Source: CAYRTD01 sp964528675
Lineage (GTDB): Bacteria > Bacteroidota > Bacteroidia > Bacteroidales > GCA-2748055
NCBI GenBank assembly: GCA_964528675.1
Contig: CAZGTU010000001.1
Location: 1 to 64,000, forward strand
Direction of reading: 5' to 3'
DNA length: 64,000 nt
A model generated the notes under the pieces. It worked only from the letters and a program-made list of their open reading frames with translations, searched no databases and was not told where the DNA came from. Of this stretch, positions 34,785-42,321 are shown piece by piece (position 1 is the first letter of the stretch; every line of letters starts with the position of its first letter). The position numbers and the translations under genes were made by a program.

Positions 34785-36851
34785 ATGGCCTCAAATCCAT
34801 ATAAAAAAACTCCATTTCCTGAGTTTGAAAAGCTCAACAGCCTATCAAAAAAACAGGCAGAAAAAGAGATCAGACAACTGAGAGATGCCATAAATTATCA
34901 TGATCACAGGTATTATATTAAAAATGATCCCGTGATTTCCGATAAAGCCTACGATACTTTGCTTCACAGGCTTGAGGAAATTGAAGACAAATACCCGGAC
35001 CTGAAAACGGAAACTTCCCCTACACAAAAAGTCGGGGCACCCCCCGTTGACAAATTGAAAAAGAAAGAGCATAAAGCCATTATGCTCAGTCTTAATTCCT
35101 CTGATAAAGAGAAAAAGATCAGGGAATTCATTGATTCCGTCAAAAAACTCACCGGACTAAAAAAACCGGAACTGGTACTGGAACCAAAACTGGATGGATT
35201 GTCTGTAGAAGTTTATTACGAAAATGGCCGCTTTTCTTATGCAACCACCCGCGGAGATGGAAAAACGGGTGAGGATATATCTGAAAATGTAAAAACCATT
35301 TCCTCGCTCCCCCTTCAATTACGCAATAATGATTATCCGAATTCCATTGCTTTTCGAGGTGAGATTTTCATGCCCCTGGATGCCTTCCGTAAAATCAACA
35401 AAGAAAAGATCGAAAAAAATGAAGATCCTTTTGCCAATGCAAGAAATGCTGCTGCCGGTATTGTAAGGCAACTCGATTCGAAAAAAGTTGCAAAAATGCC
35501 GCTCGATATCTTTTTCTATGAAATAATGGCTTCCAATGAAGACGGGGTTAAAAGTCATTACGAAATGTTGAAAAAACTCCCGGAATGGGGACTGAAAACA
35601 AATACCATTGTCGAAAAGTGTGATAGCTTTAAAAAAATAAAATCTTACTATTCTGATTTATCTAAAAAAAGAGATGAACTTTCCTTTGAGATTGATGGCA
35701 TAGTCATTAAATTGAATGATCGGAAGTTAAGAGAAAAAGCAGGCATAAGGGAAAGGTCTCCCCGTTGGGCCTATGCCTGGAAATTCACGCCAAAAAAAGA
35801 AAAAACCATTCTGCGTGATATTGTCATCCAGGTAGGAAGAACAGGAACACTTACCCCGGTAGCACTCTTTGATCCGGTGGATGTTGGAGGAGTTACCGTA
35901 AGCCGGGCAACTTTGCATAATGAAGAAGAGGTGAAGAAAAAAGATGTGAGAACAGGTGATAAAGTCCTGATCCAGAGAGCAGGTGATGTGATCCCTGAAG
36001 TGGTGAAAAGAGTTGAAAAAGCCGGAAAAGGAAGAGGAAAAGCTTTTGAAATGCCATCAAAATGCCCTGTGTGCAACACAAAAATTAAAAAAGAAGGGGC
36101 TTATAATATTTGTCCTGCAGGTCTTGCCTGTGAAGCCCAGCTCAAAGGAACATTATCCCATTTTGTTTCAAAAGGAGCCATGAACATTGAAAATATGGGT
36201 GAAAAGAATATCTCTATGTTAGTGGATGAAGGCATGGTAAAAAGCATTGCGGATATTTACAAACTGAAAAAACCGGATATCATGAAGCTGGAAGGATTTG
36301 GAGAAAAATCTGCTGAAAAACTGATTGACGCCATCCGGAATTCCCGCAATCCTGCCCTTTCCGATTTTATTTATGCACTTGGAATCAGGCATACAGGAAA
36401 ACATATTGCCCTTTTGCTTGCCGGTCATTTTCACAGTCTGAAAAATATCCGAAAAGCAAGTTTCAGGGAAATCAGATCCATTCATGAGATTGGAGATGAA
36501 ATTGCTGAAAGCATCATTAATTTCTTCGATGCAGAAAAAAACCAAAAAATGCTGGATGAGCTTCAAGATCTGGGCGTGAGAGTAAAAACAGAGAAAGGGA
36601 AAAAATCCGACCAGCTTTCCGGAAAAACTTTTGTTATAACTGGTAAGCTTGAAAGATATTCAAGGGATGAAATCAAAGAAAAGATTGAAACACTGGGTGG
36701 AAATGCCACGTCGAGCATAAGCAGCAATACAGATTATCTAATTGTTGGTGAAGATCCCGGCAGCAAGCTTGATGATGCAAAAGAGAACAATGTTCAGATA
36801 ATTAATGAGGATGAATTCAATAAGATGATTGAATCCAAAAACAAAAAATAA
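34785..36851 (+). CDS. ligA: NAD-dependent DNA ligase LigA
   Basis: A full 688-residue LigA: domain Ia (EKEIRQLRDAINYHDHRYYI), the adenylation motif EPKLDGLSVEVYY with the AMP-accepting Lys, OB fold, zinc site CPVC...C-x5-C (the last pair one residue wider than usual), tandem HhH (KLEGFGEKSAEKLIDAI; GIRHTGKHIALLL) and a C-terminal BRCT domain (LSGKTFVITGKLERYSRDEIKEKIE). It seals nicks using NAD. Because it is joined to PolX by 6 bp and lies among stress genes, it may be a second, repair-dedicated ligase rather than the only replicative one; the window cannot tell. Confidence 0.94.
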   Translation: MASNPYKKTPFPEFEKLNSLSKKQAEKEIRQLRDAINYHDHRYYIKNDPVISDKAYDTLLHRLEEIEDKYPDLKTETSPTQKVGAPPVDKLKKKEHKAIMLSLNSSDKEKKIREFIDSVKKLTGLKKPELVLEPKLDGLSVEVYYENGRFSYATTRGDGKTGEDISENVKTISSLPLQLRNNDYPNSIAFRGEIFMPLDAFRKINKEKIEKNEDPFANARNAAAGIVRQLDSKKVAKMPLDIFFYEIMASNEDGVKSHYEMLKKLPEWGLKTNTIVEKCDSFKKIKSYYSDLSKKRDELSFEIDGIVIKLNDRKLREKAGIRERSPRWAYAWKFTPKKEKTILRDIVIQVGRTGTLTPVALFDPVDVGGVTVSRATLHNEEEVKKKDVRTGDKVLIQRAGDVIPEVVKRVEKAGKGRGKAFEMPSKCPVCNTKIKKEGAYNICPAGLACEAQLKGTLSHFVSKGAMNIENMGEKNISMLVDEGMVKSIADIYKLKKPDIMKLEGFGEKSAEKLIDAIRNSRNPALSDFIYALGIRHTGKHIALLLAGHFHSLKNIRKASFREIRSIHEIGDEIAESIINFFDAEKNQKMLDELQDLGVRVKTEKGKKSDQLSGKTFVITGKLERYSRDEIKEKIETLGGNATSSISSNTDYLIVGEDPGSKLDDAKENNVQIINEDEFNKMIESKNKK

Positions 36852-36856
36852 AGGAA

Positions 36857-36882
36857 AAGTCCCGGTACTAAAGCCGGAACTT
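36857..36882. terminator. Hairpin between converging ligA and YbhB genes
   Basis: AAGTCCCGG and CCGGAACTT form an imperfect stem around TACTAAAG at the junction of the two converging genes, overlapping the last YbhB codons. No long T-run follows on either side, so termination is only possible. Confidence 0.35.
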
Positions 36883-37329
36883 CCCCATATATTCTGCTTC
36901 ATCTAATATATAACCATCTATTGCTTCAAGAAAATCATCACGACTGTTTATGGATTCCCTGGGAATTTGCCGGTTAAGTGCATAAATTTTGAAAAAATAC
37001 CGGTGTTCTTCACCTTTTGGAGGACAGGGTCCTCCGTAACCAATCTTTCCAAAGTCATTTTTCGCCTGGATAGCTCCATTCTCGAGATGTTTTTCAATGG
37101 GAATTACTTTCTCCAGTTCATGACAATCATCCGGAAGGTTATAAACCATCCAGTGTGTAAAGGTTCCTCCCGGAGCATCCGGATCTTCCATGATAAGGGC
37201 AAATGTTTCTGTTCCTTTGGGTTCGCCGTCCCACCTCATTAAGGGAGAAGTATCATCTCCTTTACATGAATGTACTTCAGGGATGGAGGCTCCCTGTTCA
37301 AATGCAGGTGTTATTAAAGTAAATGCCAT
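36868..37329 (-). CDS. YbhB/YbcL family Raf-kinase-inhibitor-like (PEBP) protein
   Basis: A 153-residue bacterial PEBP. The anion/ligand pocket motif DPDAPGGTFTHWMVYNLP and the later NDFGKIGYGGPCPPKGEEHRYFFKIYAL are the family signatures. No signal peptide, so cytoplasmic. The molecular role is poorly known in bacteria. It faces ligA and is followed upstream on the same strand by the outer-membrane protein gene (21 bp gap between the coding regions). Confidence 0.93.
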   Translation of the reverse strand: MAFTLITPAFEQGASIPEVHSCKGDDTSPLMRWDGEPKGTETFALIMEDPDAPGGTFTHWMVYNLPDDCHELEKVIPIEKHLENGAIQAKNDFGKIGYGGPCPPKGEEHRYFFKIYALNRQIPRESINSRDDFLEAIDGYILDEAEYMGKFRL

Positions 37330-37350
37330 ATTTTTTTCCTTTCCTTTAGT

Positions 37351-37983
37351 TTATTGCATTCGTTCTCTTCCAAGATTATAAAACATCAAACCTACATTGA
37401 TATTTATATAACCCTGGTTATCCAATTCCTGGTTTTTAAATACATAGTTATAACGGGCACCAACATTGACCCTGATATTGCTGGTAATCGGGATCAACAC
37501 TCCGGCCTCAGGCTGCAATCCAAAACTCCAGTTATAGTTATTGGTGAAGGTATAGAGGCCTAAATCTGTCCGTTTTTGAAAATAATAAGCTCCGACTCCT
37601 AATTTCCCATAAGGCAGAACCCTGCTCTCCTCGCCCATAAAATTATACTGGAAAGTGGCCAGAGCGGGGAATGAATTCATGTATCTGAACTGTTTCCCAT
37701 AAACCGTGATATTTTCATCTGTATAGGTATCTTTTTCAAGTTCATCATAGAAAGTATGCAATCCTACCTTCAGACCAATTGCGATCCTGCTGGTGAGGTG
37801 ATGACCGAATTCAAAACTTCCACCACGGAAACTGGTCGGAATATAATCGGCTGTTTCACCGGTGGCAATGGAATAATCATAAGTGAGCTGAATGTGATTT
37901 TGGGCAGATGCTTCAAAGTTGAATAGTCCAACTGCTATAAGGACAGCAAATATACCGATTTGAATTTTCTTTAGTAATTTCAT
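37351..37983 (-). CDS. Outer-membrane beta-barrel protein
   Basis: A 210-residue exported porin-like protein from the ATG at 37983; an in-frame codon at 38028 would add 15 residues before the signal peptide and is unlikely. Residues 1-28 are a signal peptide ending ASAQ. The rest is built of alternating amphipathic strands (HIQLTYDYSIA, SRIAIGLKVGLHTF, ATFQYNFMGEE, NIRVNVGARYNYVF) and ends in a short strand like those of 8-stranded barrels. Function unknown. It follows the DUF4136 lipoprotein gene on the same strand. Confidence 0.75.
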   Translation of the reverse strand: MKLLKKIQIGIFAVLIAVGLFNFEASAQNHIQLTYDYSIATGETADYIPTSFRGGSFEFGHHLTSRIAIGLKVGLHTFYDELEKDTYTDENITVYGKQFRYMNSFPALATFQYNFMGEESRVLPYGKLGVGAYYFQKRTDLGLYTFTNNYNWSFGLQPEAGVLIPITSNIRVNVGARYNYVFKNQELDNQGYININVGLMFYNLGRERMQ

Positions 37984-38045
37984 ATCTGTAATTTTTTTAT
38001 TGTTTCTTTTTATTGGGTTAAAGATCAAATTCCAAATCTGAACTC

Positions 38046-38753
38046 TTATTCATATAAATAGGGAGACTGATCAAATGCCTGTTCAATTCCGTCTCTGATA
38101 CGTTCCTCTGTATTGCTGTAAGATAATTCAGCAAGCCCGTTCAGCACAGCCATCCATCGCACAGTATAGGAAACCTCTCCATTCCCTTCGTCAACGTTAT
38201 AAGGTTCTGAGGGATCAACCATTTCAATAATAACAGTACCTACAGAGTAGGAATAAGAAATTGGATAGCCCCATGGATAGTAATTATTCCAGTAATAACC
38301 GGGATAATAATAATTAAGTCCGTAATAACCTCCCCAATAATCATATCCATAATTGTAGTAATCATAATAATAGTCAGTATATGAAACTGTTGCACGCGAT
38401 GCCAGAAGGACTACAGCATTATTCATTTTTGTCTCATCCATAGTGTCAGCAGGTACCAACTGAGTATAACCGGCATTTTCCATCTGGAATGCAATTTCAT
38501 CAAGAATAGCATTATCAAGCTGGATTTCATCATCGGTTTTCACATAATCTTCATCGGCTGTAATAATGGGAACGGTATCGGCCAGCAAGAAATTATTCCG
38601 GGTGCCAAAATCAAATCCAACATCATATTGTGTCTGCACAACATCTAGGTCTGCAACATTTTCAGCCTCATCCGGATAACAGGATGTAAGGAGTAAAGAA
38701 GTGATTAAACCGAACATCCCCAAATACATAATTTTATTTCTCATAATCATCAT
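38046..38753 (-). CDS. DUF4136 lipoprotein with a tyrosine-rich insert
   Basis: A protein of 235 residues from the ATG at 38753; in-frame ATGs at 38750 and 38744 are equally possible. The lipobox is LLLTS-C. The DUF4136 core is seen in YDVGFDFGTRNNFLLADTVPII, LDNAILDEIAFQMENAGYTQL, YSVGTVIIEMVDPSE and VRWMAVLNGLAELS. Between them (about residues 125-172) lies a Tyr/Trp/Gly/Asn-rich low-complexity insert with few charges. DUF4136 lipoproteins are common in Bacteroidota and of unknown function. The insert may be a sticky surface or self-associating segment (inference). Confidence 0.82.
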   Translation of the reverse strand: MMIMRNKIMYLGMFGLITSLLLTSCYPDEAENVADLDVVQTQYDVGFDFGTRNNFLLADTVPIITADEDYVKTDDEIQLDNAILDEIAFQMENAGYTQLVPADTMDETKMNNAVVLLASRATVSYTDYYYDYYNYGYDYWGGYYGLNYYYPGYYWNNYYPWGYPISYSYSVGTVIIEMVDPSEPYNVDEGNGEVSYTVRWMAVLNGLAELSYSNTEERIRDGIEQAFDQSPYLYE

Positions 38754-38797
38754 TTTTTTTGCTTTATAATCATTATTTGTGTTATCAATAAAATCCC

Positions 38798-39580
38798 TTA
38801 AATCTTTTGTTTTACAACTTTTATCACACTTTCCATTTCATCATCTGATATTTCAAAATCAAAAATGTCCAGATTTTCTTTTCTGTGATCTTCACTGGAA
38901 GCTTTTGGGATAACGGATACATTTCCAAGTTGAATAAGCCATCTCAAGATTACCTGGGAAGCACTTTTATCATATTTTTCTCCCAGGTCCCGAAAAGTAT
39001 TATCTTTTACAGCCTGCCCCTGCTCCAGAGGACTGTATGCAGTGAGGGTCTTTCCTGTTTCTTTTATGGTTTCCAGGATTTCAAAGGCCGGACTGTACGG
39101 ACTGAATTTTACCTGGTTATTAGCCACAGGACCAATATTCGTAGACTCTCTGAATAATTCCGGGCTGAAATTACTTACACCAACAAATCTCACTTTCTCT
39201 TTATCAACCAGTTCAAACATGGTGTCAAGACACTCCCTTAAATCCATAGATGCTGTTGGCCAATGAATTAACAGCAGGTCAACATAATCTGCATCCAGTT
39301 TTTTAAGGCTGTCTTCAAAGGATGATCGGATCCCTGGAGATGTTAAATTTCCAGAAGCAACTTTTGTAGTTATAAATACATCCTCCCGATCTACACCACT
39401 TTGCTTCAATCCTTTTCCTACTTCTCCTTCATTTCCGTAATTCTGGGCAGTGTCCAGATGCCTGTAACCCATTTCTAAGCCACTTTGAACACTTTCAGTG
39501 CAGGTATTTCCTCTCATGTTCCAGGTTCCAAGGCCTATTACAGGGATGATATCCTTAATTTTTGTTTCGGGTGAAAACAT
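38798..39580 (-). CDS. Aldo/keto reductase
   Basis: A 260-residue AKR from the ATG at 39580; a TTG at 39589 is in frame but unlikely. The catalytic tetrad is present: Asp and Tyr in GYRHLDTAQNYGNE, Lys in FITTKVASG and His in LLLIHWP. The NADPH-binding end includes VSVIPKASSEDHRKENLDIFDF. It reduces aldehydes or ketones, often reactive carbonyls under stress. Its gene lies between the DUF4136 and BON genes on the same strand. Confidence 0.92.
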   Translation of the reverse strand: MFSPETKIKDIIPVIGLGTWNMRGNTCTESVQSGLEMGYRHLDTAQNYGNEGEVGKGLKQSGVDREDVFITTKVASGNLTSPGIRSSFEDSLKKLDADYVDLLLIHWPTASMDLRECLDTMFELVDKEKVRFVGVSNFSPELFRESTNIGPVANNQVKFSPYSPAFEILETIKETGKTLTAYSPLEQGQAVKDNTFRDLGEKYDKSASQVILRWLIQLGNVSVIPKASSEDHRKENLDIFDFEISDDEMESVIKVVKQKI

Positions 39581-39611
39581 AGTATTCAATGATTTTTAAT
39601 AATTCTTCTAC

Positions 39612-40289
39612 TTATCCAATAGTCACATTATTGACAATCCCTCTTACACCAGGGATATAAAGTAAAGCATCGTGAGCAGCATTAGCAGCAGCATAGTCCT
39701 GAACATTTCCTGAAATGGTAACAAGCCCACGATCAATGGATACCTCTATATCATCGGTATTTACCAGCGGATCAGCATCGAGGGCATCATAAATGTTATC
39801 AGCAATCATTTCATCATTCACATCATGACGAGTGTTCACAACTAAATTGTTTCTGACTTCATTCACTCCATTTACATTTGAAGCTATTTCTTCTGCCAGC
39901 TTCAATTCATGATAAGTGTAAACAGAACCATTTAATTCCACTACCCCCTTGTCAACCACAACGTTGATATCATTAGAATTTACCTGGGTGTTCCAGATAA
40001 GAAAAGACCTAACGCTTTCTTCAATTTGAAGATCCCCAGGCTGCTGATAGCTTTCAGGTCGTTCAACCTGAAGCTGATTATCCACAGTTTTAACCCCCAT
40101 TACCATGTATGCATCATTTTCAGCTGCGCGAAATGCATCAAAGCTTCTTACCATTCCTTCCAGGATGACGCTGGTGCCGGTAACATTCACTGTTATATCA
40201 CTATCTTGAATACGATTGTCTCTTCGAAGATACTTTTCAACCTTAGTTTTAAGTTCACCTTCAGATCGGATAATTTCTTTTCTTCTCAT
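39612..40289 (-). CDS. Triple BON-domain protein (OsmY-like)
   Basis: A 225-residue protein made of three consecutive BON domains at about residues 8-75, 82-150 and 157-225 (ending LQV, NLVV and NVTI). Each has the strand-helix pattern with a central Gly (VILEGMVRSF, VELNGSVYTY, VTISGNVQDY). No signal peptide is seen, unlike OsmY, so it may be cytoplasmic. BON domains bind phospholipid or other surfaces, and OsmY-like proteins are osmotic-stress induced. GGAGGA, an unusually strong ribosome binding site for this phylum, lies just before the ATG. Confidence 0.88.
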   Translation of the reverse strand: MRRKEIIRSEGELKTKVEKYLRRDNRIQDSDITVNVTGTSVILEGMVRSFDAFRAAENDAYMVMGVKTVDNQLQVERPESYQQPGDLQIEESVRSFLIWNTQVNSNDINVVVDKGVVELNGSVYTYHELKLAEEIASNVNGVNEVRNNLVVNTRHDVNDEMIADNIYDALDADPLVNTDDIEVSIDRGLVTISGNVQDYAAANAAHDALLYIPGVRGIVNNVTIG

Positions 40290-40492
40290 TATTTTCCTCC
40301 TTTTTTCTCAGTTTAATTATCAATCATCCTTTTACTATAGTTTCAACAATTAAACCAATCAGGTTAAAAAGACATTTATATAACTTTTGTTTAAAAATGA
40401 CGCGGGTTGAGCCCTGTATATCAGTACCTTAATTCAATCAAGCCTATTGAATAAAAAACTTTCTTAGTGTGGATATTGCGCACAGATATGGG

Positions 40493-40522
40493 GTATTATT
40501 CATCACGATTGATAAATAATAC
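40493..40522. promoter_or_regulatory. Inverted repeat between the BON and PPK2 genes
   Basis: GTATTATT (40493-40500) and AATAATAC (40515-40522) form a perfect 8-bp inverted repeat with a 14-bp spacer in the 324-bp divergent region, 91 bp before the PPK2 start. It might be an operator for either gene. The rest of the region shows no gene. Confidence 0.35.
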
Positions 40523-40613
40523 ACCACATTAGAAATATCATATAATGATTACAGATCAATTCCCTGTATAAATTGTTAGACTTAATGAAGACATTAAATC
40601 CATAAAAATCAAT

Positions 40614-41489
40614 ATGTTCGAAAAATACCTAACCAAACCAATGCAATCGATTAACCTAAGAGACTATGATCCCGCATATATTGAATCGGGATTGACAAAG
40701 ATCCAGGGGAAAAACAGAATGAAAAAAAACAGGAATGGGATTGCTGAACTACAGGATATATTATATGCCTATGATCGTTATTCCATCTTAATTATTTTCC
40801 AGGCCCTGGATGCAGCAGGGAAGGATAGTACAGTTAAGCATGTTTTCAGGAAGGTCAGGCCACAGGGGATTCGTTGTATAAATTTTTATCCTCCTTCAAA
40901 AGAAGAAAACAAACATGACTATTTATGGAGAATACATAAATACATACCGGAGAGGAGAATGATCAGCATATTTATTCGCTCTTATTATGAAGAAGTTACA
41001 ACAACCCGGGTTCATCCTGAATACATACTGAAACAGAAAATTCCGGGTATTGATTCGATTGATGATATTAATGATAGTTTCTGGACTCAACGTTTCAATC
41101 AAATCAACGATTTTGAGAAGTTGCTGATTGAGAATGGTACCATTATCCTCAAATTTTATCTCAATGTATCGGAAGCCAAACAAAACAAGCGGTTTTTGAA
41201 ACGTTTAAGAAGATCCGATAAACACTGGAAGTTCTCCGAAAAAGACATTGATGATCAAAATTTAAGAGACAAATACCTCGATGCATATGAGAAGGCTATC
41301 AATCACACCAGCACTCAATATGCACCCTGGCACATTATTCCAGCCGACCGAAAATGGTTCATGCGCTACCTTGTGAGTAAAATAATCCTGCAAAAACTAC
41401 AGGATCTGGATTTAAAATATCCCGAATTATCCTTAAGCCCTGAGAGAGACATTGAAGAAATAAGGCAGAAGCTAAAGCAAAAAACATAG
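40614..41489 (+). CDS. Polyphosphate kinase 2 family protein
   Basis: A 291-residue PPK2. Walker A is FQALDAAGKDSTVKH, followed by KVRPQGIRCINFYPPSKEE (the family's substrate loop with acidic/basic lid), DYLWRIHKYIPERRMISIFIRSYYEEV (Walker B region) and PWHIIPADRKWFMRYLVSKII. It transfers phosphate between polyphosphate and nucleotides; single-domain enzymes of this size usually phosphorylate ADP/GDP or AMP from polyphosphate. It stands at the end of the stress-gene island, divergent from the BON gene. Confidence 0.93.
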   Translation: MFEKYLTKPMQSINLRDYDPAYIESGLTKIQGKNRMKKNRNGIAELQDILYAYDRYSILIIFQALDAAGKDSTVKHVFRKVRPQGIRCINFYPPSKEENKHDYLWRIHKYIPERRMISIFIRSYYEEVTTTRVHPEYILKQKIPGIDSIDDINDSFWTQRFNQINDFEKLLIENGTIILKFYLNVSEAKQNKRFLKRLRRSDKHWKFSEKDIDDQNLRDKYLDAYEKAINHTSTQYAPWHIIPADRKWFMRYLVSKIILQKLQDLDLKYPELSLSPERDIEEIRQKLKQKT

Positions 41490-41849
41490 GCCCCTCGTTA
41501 TCACACCTGATTCTCAGTTGACAGTTCTCCAGGGGCGATTAAACGATTATACCATTAAACGATGAGCCCACTCCGAAAAATGATTATTATGGTATTTCGT
41601 CTTTAACACCCCCCGGTCCGCCTAGGCGGAGGAGTCGCAAAGGATTAATTAACAACTTAGCAAAGTCCTCTTTAGAGCCTGTCCCGATTTATCGGAAGAT
41701 TTTTGACCGGTTCAGATGAATGAAATCGACACAATACTTTTATTCGCACCATGCTAAAATTGAAATCCATTTATGGACATCCATACTGGAAATTGTAGAG
41801 CTAAATCATTTTTTTTTCTGCGATTCGGAGCAATTTGCCCACTTTTACT

Positions 41850-42321
41850 TTATTAATTACCTTAACAAGAGAGAGGTTTCTCACCCCCAGGAGCAGAGTG
41901 AGAGTGAGAATGAGAGCGAGATTTCCTCAATGAACATTGATTTATTTGGGCGCTTACTTCTAATATTCATGTTTTTTTTGCCAGAATATTTTGAAGCACC
42001 TTCTGTAGGATTGTTCCTATAGGCGCAACAGAGGCATGAAAAATATTTCAACTTTAAAAATTTGTTTGGTTCTGGCTTGTTCAGTTTAGGCTGTAAATGT
42101 CTTGATTAGATTCAAATCATTATAAGCTTACATGGCTGTTTTTATGCAACTTACTAAAATTTGTTATATGAGAGTGTACAACTAATGGGTGATCTTCAGG
42201 CCCAATGGTCCACCTCCATGGTCCATCGTCCATCCCCGTCACTAAAGTCGCTTCCATCGCTTACGTCCCTTACGTCGCTTCCATCGCCCATATCGCTCTC
42301 TCCATGGTCTATGGTCCATCC
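41850..42321. repeat. Right copy of the ~470-bp dispersed repeat (inverted)
   Basis: Reverse complement of 32-508 with scattered substitutions and small indels. The PPK2-proximal side (41490-41849) also holds a CTCAGTTGACAGTTCTCCAG segment, a GAGCCCACTCCGAAAAA copy (41564-41580) and a GGTCCGCCTAGGCGGA palindrome (41618-41634). The copy extends to the stop codon of the GH95 gene, whose TAG lies in the GGACCATAG heptads. No gene is seen in 41490-42308. Confidence 0.85.

Noticed and set aside
41720..42022. A 100-codon open frame over the right repeat as a gene
   Set aside because: It runs across the repeat boundary and has no counterpart in the left copy.
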